DNA of 64,000 nucleotides from Lachnospiraceae bacterium (GCA_028689655.1 JAQVCT010000014.1:1-64000), one strand, 5' to 3'; positions 31,988 through 42,201 are shown, counted from the first letter of the stretch. Notes: generated by a model from the letters alone, not told the origin. Numbers and translations: made by a program.

Positions 31988-33325
31988 ATGAAAAGAAAAA
32001 TAATTGCAGGTCTATTATCAGCAGTATGTATCGTGTCATTGATCGGGTGTGGAAATACTTCATCACCTATGGGAACAGAGGAAAATGCGGACAACAGTAC
32101 ATCGGAGGATACCGCTACAGATGAGACCACGGCAACAGAGAGTGCAGAGGTATCTGACGGAGGAACGACGATACAATTCTGGAATTCCTTTACGGGAACA
32201 GATGGAGATGTATTGAGAGAGATTGTAGATACTTATAATAAAACAAATACCAAGGGCAACACCATAGAAATGGATATTATGCCTACAGACAGTCTGGAAG
32301 AAAAGCTTCCTGCTGCAATTGCGTCAAAAACAGCTCCGGCACTTGTCATTAAAGGAAATTTTGATACGGCTACCTATGGAGAAAATGGGATTTTCCAGTC
32401 AATCGATGATTTCTTTGAGACGACAGGAACCGATAAAACAGATTTTAGTGATGCTTCTCTGGAGGCATTACAATACGAAGGGAAACAGTTGATGATTCCA
32501 ATGCAGGTTCATTCAACATTCCTTTTCTGGAATAAAGATCTCTTTGAAGCGGCAGGTCTCGATCCAGAGACACCTCCTGCTACATGGGATGAGGTTGTGG
32601 CAGATGCAGCAAAAATTACAGATTCTTCCAAAAAAATATATGGAGTAGGATTCCCGGTAAGTGGAGCACCCTGCTATTTTGACGCCATGTTCAAGTCAAA
32701 TGGTGGAGATGTTGTGACGGAGAATGGAACAGCGTCAGCACTGGATTCCGAGGCAAACCTGAAGACATTACAATATATACAGGAGCTCGTTTCAGCAGGC
32801 TACGCACCAAAGGGAGCAACCGGAGCAGACACAGATAACCTCATGTTAGCAGATCAGCTGGGAATCTATTGCAGCGGACCATGGCTTGTGAACGGACTGA
32901 AAGAAAATGAGATTAACTTTGGTGTGGCAGCTATGCCGGCAGGAACAAGTGAAGCAGCCGGGGTTATCGAGGTGCAGGGATTCGGTGTGACATCCACTTG
33001 CTCAGATGCAGAAAAAGCAGCGGCCTATGACTTTATTGCATACTGGAACACTACAGAAGTATGTAAGGAATGGTCGTTGAGAAATGGTTTCCCTCCCTAT
33101 TTAAAATCTGTGGCAGCAGATACAGAAGTGCAGGCAGATCCAATTGTCAGTGCATTATCTTCCATCTCTGAATTTGGATTTACATTTGCACCAGGAGTGT
33201 CAGCCGCAAACCAGATTAACGCAGATGTGTTATTCCCATTGATTGAGAATATCAGTGCGGGTAATGATTGCCAGACAGAACTTACAAAAGCCTCAGAAAG
33301 CATTGATGAATTATTAAGTAAATAA
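31988..33325 (+). CDS. Sugar ABC transporter substrate-binding lipoprotein
   Basis: Extracellular solute-binding protein (family 1), tethered by lipid at Cys21 (SLIGCGN), followed by a Ser/Thr/Glu-rich linker to about residue 56 and the binding domain (GGTTIQFWNSFTGTDGDVLR, FLFWNKDLFEAAGLD). It delivers an oligosaccharide to the two permeases downstream. The GH51 enzyme in the operon points to arabino-oligosaccharides. GGGAGG precedes ATG by 6 nt. No ATPase gene is in the operon, so a shared MsiK/MalK-type ATPase elsewhere is presumably used. Confidence 0.9.
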   Translation: MKRKIIAGLLSAVCIVSLIGCGNTSSPMGTEENADNSTSEDTATDETTATESAEVSDGGTTIQFWNSFTGTDGDVLREIVDTYNKTNTKGNTIEMDIMPTDSLEEKLPAAIASKTAPALVIKGNFDTATYGENGIFQSIDDFFETTGTDKTDFSDASLEALQYEGKQLMIPMQVHSTFLFWNKDLFEAAGLDPETPPATWDEVVADAAKITDSSKKIYGVGFPVSGAPCYFDAMFKSNGGDVVTENGTASALDSEANLKTLQYIQELVSAGYAPKGATGADTDNLMLADQLGIYCSGPWLVNGLKENEINFGVAAMPAGTSEAAGVIEVQGFGVTSTCSDAEKAAAYDFIAYWNTTEVCKEWSLRNGFPPYLKSVAADTEVQADPIVSALSSISEFGFTFAPGVSAANQINADVLFPLIENISAGNDCQTELTKASESIDELLSK

Positions 33326-33328
33326 ATC

Positions 33329-33363
33329 TATACGGGGAAGGGGAAGCACTCTTTCCCCGTATA
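33329..33363 (+). terminator. Intercistronic hairpin after the binding-protein gene
   Basis: TATACGGGGAAG (33329-33340) pairs with CTTTCCCCGTATA (33351-33363). No U run follows, so it probably stabilises the upstream message or causes partial termination, as commonly seen after binding-protein genes. This gives more binding protein than permease. Confidence 0.6.
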
Positions 33364-33388
33364 AATGAAGTAGTGAGAAAGGTAAACC

Positions 33389-34285
33389 ATGAAAAAACTA
33401 GAATCAATAAAAAGATATTTAAACAAACCCAGTAGAATTGCATATGTATTTCTGGCTCCTTCACTGATTGTTTTATTGGTGTTTGCGATTATTCCTTTGA
33501 TTGCATCATTGATCATCAGCGTGATGAATATGAATATTTTCTTTACGGATACTTCATTTGCAGGAATAAGTAATTTTATACAGGCATTTCAGGATGGACG
33601 TTTTTGGAATGCATTATTGAATACGGTGGTCTTTGTAGTATTTGAGGTACCATTACAGATCGTTATCGGTTTACTGGTTGCAAACGCATTGACAAAGACC
33701 ACTGTATTTAATAAAGTGGCAAGATCTATTTTTTTCTTACCGGTAATCTGCTCCATGGCTGCGATCGGTATCGTATGGTCCATTTTACTGGACGGAAATA
33801 TAGGATTAGTTCCGTATTTACTGGAAAAGATTGGAATTCCCAATGCAACTTTTTTCAGGGATGTCAAGACTGCCATGCCAACAGTGATCGCTATGACAGT
33901 CTGGAAAAACTTTGGTTATACAATGTCTATTTTAGTAGTGGGAATACAGGGAATATCAACGAGCTACTATGAAGCAGCCCAGATCGATGGAGCGAACAAG
34001 ATAGAACAGTTTTTTAACATTACGTTACCACAATTAAAAGATACACTTGGATTCTGTCTGATTACAAATACAATTGGCTCCCTGCAGGTGTTTGACCAGG
34101 TATATGTGACAACACAGGGTGGTCCCCAATACAAGACGGAAACTTTAGTTCAATATATTTATAAAACAGGATTTAGTCAACCTTATAACCTGGGGTATGC
34201 GTCAGCCTTATCAGTGTTATTGCTGGTAGTTATTTTACTTATTTCATTTTCCATGTACCGCAATATGTTTATGAAAACTGATTAG
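33389..34285 (+). CDS. Sugar ABC transporter permease (MalF type)
   Basis: 298-residue inner-membrane subunit with six membrane segments (first at about 17-42: YVFLAPSLIVLLVFAIIPLI). The EAA loop that contacts the ATPase is visible as YYEAAQIDGANKIEQFFNIT. It forms the translocation pore with the next gene's product. AGAAAGG precedes the start, and the two permease genes are 10 bp apart. Confidence 0.9.
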   Translation: MKKLESIKRYLNKPSRIAYVFLAPSLIVLLVFAIIPLIASLIISVMNMNIFFTDTSFAGISNFIQAFQDGRFWNALLNTVVFVVFEVPLQIVIGLLVANALTKTTVFNKVARSIFFLPVICSMAAIGIVWSILLDGNIGLVPYLLEKIGIPNATFFRDVKTAMPTVIAMTVWKNFGYTMSILVVGIQGISTSYYEAAQIDGANKIEQFFNITLPQLKDTLGFCLITNTIGSLQVFDQVYVTTQGGPQYKTETLVQYIYKTGFSQPYNLGYASALSVLLLVVILLISFSMYRNMFMKTD

Positions 34286-34295
34286 GAGGAGCAAA

Positions 34296-35138
34296 ATGAT
34301 CAAGGAAAATAAAAAAAGTGAGATTGCTTTTAAAATAATAAAATATGTAGTTATGATTGCATTGTTCATAATCGTGCTTTTCCCATTACTGTGGTTATTA
34401 ATCAATTCTTTTAAAACGGAAAAAGAAATTATTGGATTTCCACCCACCATTATAGGAACGAAGTATACACTAAAGTCCTTTGTGCGTATTTTTTCCAATA
34501 TTCCATTTGCAGCGTATATCAAAAATACAGTAATATTTGCCGGTGGTACCACAGTAATAGCGGTTATTTTCGATTCCATGGCAGGCTATGCATTTGCCCG
34601 TTTAAAGTTTAAGGGTAAAAATGCGTTGTTTATGTTCGTATTATTGACGATGATGGTGCCATTTCAAGTCATGATGATCCCTCTGTTTCTGGAGTCAAAC
34701 TATCTGGGATTATTGAATACGTATCCGGGATTGATCCTGCCTAAGGCCACCACTGCTTTCGGAATTTTCATGATGCGATCCTACTTTTCAGCACTTCCAA
34801 AGGATCTGGAGGAGGCAGCCAGAGTAGATGGCTTGAATGAAATGGGAATTTTCTGGAAAATCATGTTTCCGTTGGTAAAGCCAGGGGTCATGACGCTGGC
34901 AATCTTCCACCTGATGACGAACTGGAACGATCTCCTCTATCCGTTGATGATGACAAGTTCCACACGGATGAGAACCCTGGCAGCAGGACTTGCGCTTTTT
35001 GTAGGAGAACATGCCACCACATATTATGGACCGCAGCTGGCTGGCGCACTGATATCTGTAACACCATTGCTGGTGTTATATATTTTCTTCCAGAAATATT
35101 TCATCGCAAGTGTGGCAACCAGTGGAATTAAAGATTAG
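34296..35138 (+). CDS. Sugar ABC transporter permease (MalG type)
   Basis: 280-residue partner permease with six membrane segments (first at about 13-33, IIKYVVMIALFIIVLFPLLW) and an EAA loop DLEEAARVDGLNEMGIFWKI. It ends 9 bp before the arabinofuranosidase gene, in one operon. GGAGGAG lies just before ATG 34296. Confidence 0.9.
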   Translation: MIKENKKSEIAFKIIKYVVMIALFIIVLFPLLWLLINSFKTEKEIIGFPPTIIGTKYTLKSFVRIFSNIPFAAYIKNTVIFAGGTTVIAVIFDSMAGYAFARLKFKGKNALFMFVLLTMMVPFQVMMIPLFLESNYLGLLNTYPGLILPKATTAFGIFMMRSYFSALPKDLEEAARVDGLNEMGIFWKIMFPLVKPGVMTLAIFHLMTNWNDLLYPLMMTSSTRMRTLAAGLALFVGEHATTYYGPQLAGALISVTPLLVLYIFFQKYFIASVATSGIKD

Positions 35139-35147
35139 GAGACGGAT

Positions 35148-36638
35148 ATGCATACAGTAAATATGGTAGTACATAAAGATTATAAAATAGGAGAAATTGA
35201 TAAGCGTATCTATGGAAGCTTCGTGGAACATATGGGAAGAGTGGTGTATACAGGAATCTATGAACCGACCCATCCTACCGCTGACAGTGACGGTTTCCGC
35301 AGGGATGTGATAGAAGCAGTGAAGATACTGGGAGTTACCAGTATCCGTTATCCGGGAGGCAATTTTGTGTCTTCATATCATTGGGAGGACGGAGTGGGAC
35401 CCAGAGAAGAACGTCCCAGAAAGCTGGAACTTGCCTGGAAAAGCATAGAGACCAATGAATTTGGAACCAATGAGTTCATGAAATGGATCAAAAAAGTAGG
35501 AGCGGAGCCCATGATGGCAGTAAATCTTGGTACAAGAGGGCTGGAAGACGCGGTAAATCTGTTAGAATACTGCAATTTTGAGAAGGGTACGAAATACAGT
35601 AACCTCCGTATTGCCCACGGTGTGGAGAATCCTTATGGGGTAAAGACATGGTGTCTGGGGAATGAAATGGATGGTCCATGGCAGATCGGACATAAGACGG
35701 CAAAGGAATATGGTCGAATAGCGGAGGAAACCGCAAAGGCAATGAAGTTAGTCGATCCCTCCATAGAGCTGGTGTCCTGCGGCAGTTCACTGAATACCAT
35801 GACGACCTTTCCTCAATGGGAAGCGGATAGTCTGGATTGTACATATGAATATGTGGATTATATTTCATTACATCAGTATTTTGCGGGACAGCAAATGGGA
35901 ACAGGAAAATTTCTCGCTCAGGCGGATTCCATGAATACATATATTAAAACGGTTATTTCTGTCTGCGACTTTATAAAAGCGAAGAAACGGTCTGATAAGA
36001 GCATAAATATCAGCTTTGATGAATGGGGCGTGTGGGCATATGATTCCTCCGAGACAGTCAGACAATGTGAAGATGCAGACTGGAAAATCGCGCCGGCGAT
36101 CAGTGAAATGATCTATACCTTTGAGGATTCATTGCTATTTGCAGGGATGCTGTTGGCAATTTTGAAAAATGCGGATCGAGTTAAAATGGCATGTCAGTCA
36201 CTTCTGACCAATATCAGTGCTACCATTATGACGCAGGAAAATGGTGAATTGTGGGTACAGCCTAACTATTATCCCTTTGCACAGATTGCGAAATACGGAC
36301 GAGGAGTGGTAATGGACATCAGAAAAAGTAATCAGGATGAAAATCTTGACTGCGTATGTGTGATCAATGAGAAAAATAAGGAACTGGTTATATTTGCCAT
36401 TAATCGTAATGAGGAAGAAGAACAGGCACTGACAGTGGAATTGCAGGGATACGAGGGACGTGAGGTCGGGGTCATCGAGCATTCTATTATGATCAGTGAA
36501 GACAAGAAGCAGACCAACGAGATCAACCACGATGCTGTAAAGCCACAGTCCTGTAATCATACGAAAATTGAAAGAGGAAAAATCGTCAGCAGAATTCCCA
36601 CGTTGTCTTGGAATATGATACGTGTTAAACTAAAATAA
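35148..36638 (+). CDS. GH51 alpha-L-arabinofuranosidase
   Basis: Cytoplasmic retaining glycosidase (no signal peptide) releasing arabinose from imported arabino-oligosaccharides. The 496-residue protein matches family GH51: start GSFVEHMGRVVYTGIYEP, RYPGGNFVSSYHWEDGVGP, acid/base Glu173 in CLGNEMDGPWQ and nucleophile Glu292 in SFDEWGVW. A beta-sandwich occupies the C-terminus. It follows the two permeases in the operon, so the pathway is uptake and then intracellular cleavage. The arabinose catabolic genes (araA, araB, araD) are not in this window. Confidence 0.93.
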   Translation: MHTVNMVVHKDYKIGEIDKRIYGSFVEHMGRVVYTGIYEPTHPTADSDGFRRDVIEAVKILGVTSIRYPGGNFVSSYHWEDGVGPREERPRKLELAWKSIETNEFGTNEFMKWIKKVGAEPMMAVNLGTRGLEDAVNLLEYCNFEKGTKYSNLRIAHGVENPYGVKTWCLGNEMDGPWQIGHKTAKEYGRIAEETAKAMKLVDPSIELVSCGSSLNTMTTFPQWEADSLDCTYEYVDYISLHQYFAGQQMGTGKFLAQADSMNTYIKTVISVCDFIKAKKRSDKSINISFDEWGVWAYDSSETVRQCEDADWKIAPAISEMIYTFEDSLLFAGMLLAILKNADRVKMACQSLLTNISATIMTQENGELWVQPNYYPFAQIAKYGRGVVMDIRKSNQDENLDCVCVINEKNKELVIFAINRNEEEEQALTVELQGYEGREVGVIEHSIMISEDKKQTNEINHDAVKPQSCNHTKIERGKIVSRIPTLSWNMIRVKLK

Positions 36639-36678
36639 ATAGAAATAAATGGAAATACGCTGAATCGGAGGTGCCTGG

Positions 36679-37665
36679 ATGGGCGTTACGACAAAGGATA
36701 TAGCACAAATTTGCGGTGTCTCACGCACGACTGTAAATAGAGCATTTACAAATACCGGAAGAATCAACAAGGAAACAAAGGAAAAAATACTGAGAATCGC
36801 AGAGGAATTGAATTACAGACCGGATTTGCTTGCCACGGGGTTAAAAAATGGTAAAACACAGTGTTTAGGGGTCGTGGTATTTGATGTGCGAAACAGATAT
36901 TTTGCACAGATGCTGAACGCCATAGAGATAGAGGCCAAGAGCAGAGAGTATTTTATAAATATTACGCTGCATGAAAAGGATCGGAAACAGGAGCAGGAGA
37001 TGGTACAGAGACTGGTAGACTATAGAGTCGAGGGACTGCTCCTGTCGCCGGTTTCCAAAGGAAATGTGTTTGCGGATTTCCTGAAAAAGATGGAAAAACC
37101 AATCGTGATTATAGGTAACCGTGTGGATGAACAGATTCCTTTTGTGGGAATTGATGAGAAAAAGGCGGCGAAAGATGCAGTGAGAACTATTTTGGGAAAG
37201 GGATATCAGAATATTGTGTTTGTATGTCCTCCTCTGGCAGATGTGGCGGAAGAAAATGTGTATTCCCATGAGCAGAGAGAGATGGGTTTTTTAGAGGAAG
37301 TATCAAAGCATAAAGAAGTGTCCTATGAAGTATTAAAGAGTTGGAATTACTTGGAAGAAGTGGAGAAAATATTAAGTCTGACCAATGAAAAAACTGCGTT
37401 TTTTTGTTCAGGAGATATTTTCGCACTGGATATCATGAAATATTTGAAGCAGAAAAATAAAAAAGCAGGGCAGGATTACGGTATCATGGGATTTGATAAT
37501 ATTGATACCCTGGATTATGTCATTCCCAGATTGACGACCATAGATAATATGGTGGAGAAAGTTGCCACAAAGGCAGCGGACATTTTATTTGATCTGATTC
37601 AGGGAAAAGAAGTGCCCACAAAAACACTGGTAGACTACAAAGAGATTGAAGGAGAGACCCTTTAA
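36679..37665 (+). CDS. LacI-family transcriptional regulator
   Basis: 328-residue repressor with an N-terminal helix-turn-helix (residues 4-26, TTKDIAQICGVSRTTVNRAF) and a periplasmic-binding-protein-like effector domain. VRNRYFAQMLNAIEIEAKSR and IMGFDNIDTLDYVIPRLTTI are typical. Placement 40 bp after the arabinofuranosidase suggests it senses a sugar and controls the operon at 31.7-36.6 kb. Effector not known. The start has GGAGGTG about 6 nt upstream. Confidence 0.9.
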   Translation: MGVTTKDIAQICGVSRTTVNRAFTNTGRINKETKEKILRIAEELNYRPDLLATGLKNGKTQCLGVVVFDVRNRYFAQMLNAIEIEAKSREYFINITLHEKDRKQEQEMVQRLVDYRVEGLLLSPVSKGNVFADFLKKMEKPIVIIGNRVDEQIPFVGIDEKKAAKDAVRTILGKGYQNIVFVCPPLADVAEENVYSHEQREMGFLEEVSKHKEVSYEVLKSWNYLEEVEKILSLTNEKTAFFCSGDIFALDIMKYLKQKNKKAGQDYGIMGFDNIDTLDYVIPRLTTIDNMVEKVATKAADILFDLIQGKEVPTKTLVDYKEIEGETL

Positions 37666-37736
37666 TCTCTTTTGTTATATTTAATAAACATTTTAGAATT
37701 ATATTCCATGCTCTTTATTTCTTTCCCCCTGAATTA

Positions 37737-37745
37737 TGCTATACT
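37737..37745 (+). promoter_or_regulatory. Extended -10 promoter of the two-component system
   Basis: TGC-TATACT forms an extended -10 box about 60 bp before the kinase gene. No clear -35 is seen, which is usual for extended -10 promoters. Confidence 0.5.
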
Positions 37746-37809
37746 GTGTATAAATAGTACTAAATATCCGTATCCCTGTGGATTTTAAGGATATGGAAGG
37801 AGCCGTTTT

Positions 37810-39333
37810 ATGAAGTTAAAGACAAGATTATTTATCACAGCGTTGACTATTGTCATATTGCCTTTGGCGTTATCCTGTGTTGCATTTATGGGAATCGGAA
37901 TGATGCTGGTCTATTCTCAGCAGGAGGATTACGGAATCGAGACAGCCAGTTATTCCATGATGTCAGAGAATATACAGACTTTAGGAAAAGTGACGGATGA
38001 AGTATTTTCGGAATTGAAGCAGCAGATCGGTGTAGATGAGAATAAACTGGAAGATAAGGCTTATCTCCAGGCGATCAGTGATAAGCTTCATGGAAAAGCT
38101 TCCTATATTATAGTAAGAAAAGGTGATAAGATCTACTACACCAACAATGAGGTGGCAACAGACAAATTATTCGACCGCCTTCCCTGCTATGGGGAATCTA
38201 CCATCGATGATGGAACGGGCTATTACTATAATGATATGCAAAAGCTGGTAAAGCAGCTTGATTTCAAATTTCAGGATGGCAGTGAGGGAAGTATCTTCCT
38301 GATTACCAGGATCAATACCATCATATCGAAATCCCTGTTATTGGATATGTTCGTGGCAATCGTGTTGATCTTATTTTTCACCAGTATCATGTTGACGAGA
38401 TGGATCAATAAGGGGGTATTCAAGCCTATCAGCGAGCTAAATATTGCCATGCAGCATATTGCGGATGGCGATCTGGAATATTCCATCACCCCTTGCTGCG
38501 AAGGTGAGCTGGCAGAGAATTATAAAAATTACGAGGAGATGCGTCTTCGCTTAAAAGAAAATGCAGAGGAAAAATTGCAGACGGATAAGAGAAATCGTGA
38601 GTTGATCAGTAATATATCCCACGATTTGAAGACACCCATCACCGCAATTAAGGGATATGTGGAAGGCATTATAGATGGTGTGGCTGATACCCCTGATAAG
38701 GTGGATAAATATATCCGTACCATCTACAATAAAGCCAATGATATGGACAGACTCATCAATGAGCTTACGGTGTATTCTGGAATTGATTCCAATCGAATTC
38801 CTTATAATTTTCATAAGATCAACGTGTCGGATTATTTTAATGACTGTGTGGAGGAAGTGGGACTGGATCTGGAATCCAAGAATATAGAGTTGAATTACTC
38901 CAATCTGGTGGATAATGATACGGTGATCATCGCAGATCCTGAGCAGTTGAAGCGTGTGATCAATAATATTATAGGAAACAGCATCAAATATATTGATAAG
39001 GAAAAGGGTATTATAGATATCAGGATATTAGATGAACTGGATTCTATCAGGGTGGAAATAGAGGATAATGGAAAAGGAGTTGCCGCAAAAGATTTGTCCA
39101 ATATTTTTGAGAGGTTCTATCGGACAGATACCTCCAGAAATTCCTCAAAGGGCGGCAGTGGTATCGGTCTGTCCATTGTAAAGAAGATTATCGAGGATCA
39201 TGGCGGATATATCTGGGCCACCAGCAAAGAAGGAGAAGGAACCTGTCTTCACTTTGTGATTCGTAAATATAAGGAAATGGATGAAAATAACAGTACAAAG
39301 AGAAGTACAAAGTCGGCGAAGAAAGCCGATTAG
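37810..39333 (+). CDS. Sensor histidine kinase
   Basis: 507-residue membrane kinase. Membrane segments at about 8-34 and 178-198 enclose a 140-residue external sensor domain. Then come HAMP (196-250), the phospho-acceptor His271 in NISHDLKTPITAIKG, and an HATPase domain with N-box NIIGNSIKY, G1 EDNGKGV and G2 GGSGIGLSIVKKI. A Lys/Ser-rich tail closes the protein. It is followed 44 bp later by its response regulator. The signal is unknown. Confidence 0.92.
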   Translation: MKLKTRLFITALTIVILPLALSCVAFMGIGMMLVYSQQEDYGIETASYSMMSENIQTLGKVTDEVFSELKQQIGVDENKLEDKAYLQAISDKLHGKASYIIVRKGDKIYYTNNEVATDKLFDRLPCYGESTIDDGTGYYYNDMQKLVKQLDFKFQDGSEGSIFLITRINTIISKSLLLDMFVAIVLILFFTSIMLTRWINKGVFKPISELNIAMQHIADGDLEYSITPCCEGELAENYKNYEEMRLRLKENAEEKLQTDKRNRELISNISHDLKTPITAIKGYVEGIIDGVADTPDKVDKYIRTIYNKANDMDRLINELTVYSGIDSNRIPYNFHKINVSDYFNDCVEEVGLDLESKNIELNYSNLVDNDTVIIADPEQLKRVINNIIGNSIKYIDKEKGIIDIRILDELDSIRVEIEDNGKGVAAKDLSNIFERFYRTDTSRNSSKGGSGIGLSIVKKIIEDHGGYIWATSKEGEGTCLHFVIRKYKEMDENNSTKRSTKSAKKAD

Positions 39334-39377
39334 GAAGACTGGGAATCAGAGATGATAGAGAGAAAGGTATGGTAAAG

Positions 39378-40067
39378 ATGAGCAAAATATTAATTATTGA
39401 GGATGAAGAGGCGATTGCAGATCTGGAGAAGGATTATCTGGAGATCAGTGATTTTGAAGTACAGATTGAAAATGCAGGAGATACCGGACTTGCCAGCGCA
39501 CTGGCAGGAGATTTTGATCTGATCATACTGGATCTGATGCTCCCTGGAATCGACGGATTCGAGGTATGTAAGAAGATTCGTGAAGCAAAAGATGTTCCCA
39601 TCTTGATGGTCACTGCCAAAAAAGATGATATTGATAAGATTAGAGGACTGGGATTGGGCGCCGACGATTATATGACGAAGCCTTTCAGTCCCAGCGAACT
39701 GGTAGCCCGTGTAAAAGCACATATGGCGAGATATAATCGCCTGGTAGGCAGCAATGCCAAGAAAAATGATATTGTGGAGATCCGTGGTATCCGAATCGAC
39801 AAGACAGCGCGACGTGTCTACATCGATGGGGAGGAGAGGAACTTCACCACCAAGGAATTTGACCTGCTCACTTTCCTGGCAGAGAATCCCAACCACGTAT
39901 TTACCAAGGAAGAGCTCTTCCGTGAAATATGGGATATGGACTCTATCGGAGATATCGCAACAGTCACGGTTCATATCAAAAAGATTCGTGAAAAGATAGA
40001 ATTTGATACAGCGAAGCCACAGTATATCGAGACGATCTGGGGTGTGGGATACAGATTTAAAGTCTGA
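39378..40067 (+). CDS. OmpR-family response regulator
   Basis: 229-residue partner of the kinase. The receiver domain (1-120) has phospho-acceptor Asp52 in IILDLMLPG, acidic pocket EDEE at 8-11 and Lys in TAKKDD. The C-terminal winged helix (130-229: FTTKEFDLLTFLAENPNHVF, VTVHIKKIREKIE) binds DNA. ATG 39378 is preferred because AGAAAGG is then 10 nt away; ATG 39369 is too close to it. Target genes unknown. Confidence 0.92.
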   Translation: MSKILIIEDEEAIADLEKDYLEISDFEVQIENAGDTGLASALAGDFDLIILDLMLPGIDGFEVCKKIREAKDVPILMVTAKKDDIDKIRGLGLGADDYMTKPFSPSELVARVKAHMARYNRLVGSNAKKNDIVEIRGIRIDKTARRVYIDGEERNFTTKEFDLLTFLAENPNHVFTKEELFREIWDMDSIGDIATVTVHIKKIREKIEFDTAKPQYIETIWGVGYRFKV

Positions 40068-40212
40068 TCACAGCAACTATTTCATGGGGCTTGACCTGGA
40101 ACATCGGCGGACAATGATCGTTGGATCAAAAAAATAGAATAGAATAGAAAATATAGTTTATCACCTAGGAAACAGCAGCTACTATATGTAGACATGACAG
40201 GAAAAATAGGAT

Positions 40213-40971
40213 ATGAATATGAAAATACTCTATGAAGATGAAGATGTCCTGGTAATATACAAACCAGCAGGAACAGCCACACAGACCAACAGAGTTGGGC
40301 AGCAGGATCTGCTCAGCCTCTGTAAGAATGAACTGGCACGCAGGGCGGCAAAGGATGGAAGAGGTGACAAGTCTGACGTAGAGCCTTATGTGGCATTGAT
40401 CAATCGATTGGATCAGCCCGTGGAAGGAATCGTTCTGTTGGCGAAGAATGAGGGAGCAGCCAGAGTACTCAGTGAGCAGATACAGAAGAATCAGATGAAA
40501 AAAAGCTACTATGCTGCTATTTTCGGAAAGCCGATTACCTCGGAGGGGGTTCTTGTGGATTATCTGCAAAAGGACAGTAAGAGCAACCTGTCTCATATAG
40601 TGTCCATACCGGAAGGACAGAAAGTGCCTAAGAATGTGAAACGCAGTGAGTTATCCTACAAATGTATCAAAACGGTGGATAACTCACTGGAAATAGGTAT
40701 GGAATGTGTAAAATATACCATAAGCTTCCTGGATATTCAGTTACGGACAGGTCGCCACCACCAGATTCGTGTACAGATGTCTCATGCAGGAATGCCATTA
40801 CTGGGAGACGGCAAATACGGAAGTGCAAAGAGCATAGAGATATCACAGAAGATTCATCACAGGAATGTAGCGCTATGTGCTTATCAGCTATCTTTTCGAC
40901 ATCCATCCACCAGGGAAGAAATAACGTTTACCATAGAACCTGAGGGAACTATTTTTCGCTCCGCTATTTAA
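40213..40971 (+). CDS. RluA-family pseudouridine synthase
   Basis: 252-residue RNA pseudouridine synthase without an S4 domain. The catalytic motif is INRLDQPVEGIVLLAK: the usual His-Arg-Leu-Asp is Asn-Arg-Leu-Asp, keeping the catalytic Asp. The C-terminal motif RTGRHHQIRVQMSHAGMPLLGD is intact. Target RNA (rRNA or tRNA) is not evident. A start at the second ATG (40219) is equally possible. Confidence 0.9.
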   Translation: MNMKILYEDEDVLVIYKPAGTATQTNRVGQQDLLSLCKNELARRAAKDGRGDKSDVEPYVALINRLDQPVEGIVLLAKNEGAARVLSEQIQKNQMKKSYYAAIFGKPITSEGVLVDYLQKDSKSNLSHIVSIPEGQKVPKNVKRSELSYKCIKTVDNSLEIGMECVKYTISFLDIQLRTGRHHQIRVQMSHAGMPLLGDGKYGSAKSIEISQKIHHRNVALCAYQLSFRHPSTREEITFTIEPEGTIFRSAI

Positions 40972-41109
40972 ACAGATAAATTTTGTATTTTTTAATTTAC
41001 GGGAGGTTCAGATGAGCACCCGGTGAACAGTAAGAGTATCATGAAAATATACATGAAAATCTACAATATTTATAGATATAATATCACATACTAATTACAC
41101 GAAAAGAAA

Positions 41110-42201
41110 ATGAAAGCGTGTGAAACATGTCTTCCAACAGAAAAAGCTTTGGAGATGGTGAATGATGTGATGTATCAAATTGAAAAAAAGGAATATAAAG
41201 CTATCATACAAAAAATCGCAGTTATAATAGGGACTTATCTGGGAATGAAATATTTATTGCCCTTGATGTTTCCCTTTGTAATTGCTTTTTTTGCAGTAAG
41301 CATGCTGTATAAGCCCATAGATAAAATAGCGGCAAATACACATCTGAATCGACAGATATTGACAGGTAGTATCTTAATTCTCATACTATTGCCTTTTTTG
41401 GCATTGTTACTGTTATTTTGCGGTCAGGTCCTGGGGCGGCTGGGAAATATGATCGGCCATATGGGTATGATTCAGAGAGAGATATCCTGCCAGATCGGAG
41501 TCTGCTGTGAATATTTGGAGTCAAGGCTTGGGATTCAGGCGGATGATATGCAGTATTTTATTCTGGATAAGATTGGAATCTGTGTGAAGAATCTCCAGGA
41601 CCAGATTCCACAGGTCATGGGAAGATCCATGAATTATCTGCTGTGTCTCGCGTCCGTAATGGCAGGTGTCGCGATTACATTTGTCGCCATCATTCTGCTG
41701 ATGAAGGATTATAAGGGGATGAAAAGCAAAATAGAAAAAAGTCCTGCTGTCAGTGAGCTTTATCAAGTGATAGGAAAGGTTGGTCATTTACTTTTTGTTT
41801 TCCTAAGGGCACAGCTTATTATTATGCTGGTGATTACCCTTTTGACAGGAGCGGGATTTTATGTACTGGGAGTTAAAAATGCCATTATCCTGGCACTGAT
41901 CACCAGCTTTCTGGATTTACTTCCCTTTATTGGGACGGGAATTATCTTAGCGCCCCTTGCATTATGGAATCTGTTTCAGGGGAGATTTCTCCCGGCAGCA
42001 GGCCTTATTATTCTGTATGTCCTGTGTACACTGGCGCGGCAATTTATGGAGCCAAAGCTGATTGGAGAGAAGCTGGGCATCTATCCCATTGGAATCCTCT
42101 TTGCCATCTATGTGGGAATCAAACTATACGGAATCAGTGGCATTATGCTGGGACCGATTTCTCTGCTTTTGATTATGGAAATATGGAAAATAATAGACTG
42201 A
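41110..42201 (+). CDS. AI-2E / YtvI-like membrane transporter family protein
   Basis: 363-residue protein with about eight membrane segments, typical of the AI-2E family (PF01594): a hydrophobic pair at 40-95, a hydrophilic loop, and the C-terminal region LLPFIGTGIILAPLALWNLF and LIGEKLGIYPIGILFAIYVG. Relatives include autoinducer-2 exporters, sodium/proton antiporters and the sporulation protein YtvI, so function cannot be fixed from sequence. The start is uncertain because ribosome sites before ATG 41110 and GTG 41158 are both weak. Confidence 0.75.
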   Translation: MKACETCLPTEKALEMVNDVMYQIEKKEYKAIIQKIAVIIGTYLGMKYLLPLMFPFVIAFFAVSMLYKPIDKIAANTHLNRQILTGSILILILLPFLALLLLFCGQVLGRLGNMIGHMGMIQREISCQIGVCCEYLESRLGIQADDMQYFILDKIGICVKNLQDQIPQVMGRSMNYLLCLASVMAGVAITFVAIILLMKDYKGMKSKIEKSPAVSELYQVIGKVGHLLFVFLRAQLIIMLVITLLTGAGFYVLGVKNAIILALITSFLDLLPFIGTGIILAPLALWNLFQGRFLPAAGLIILYVLCTLARQFMEPKLIGEKLGIYPIGILFAIYVGIKLYGISGIMLGPISLLLIMEIWKIID

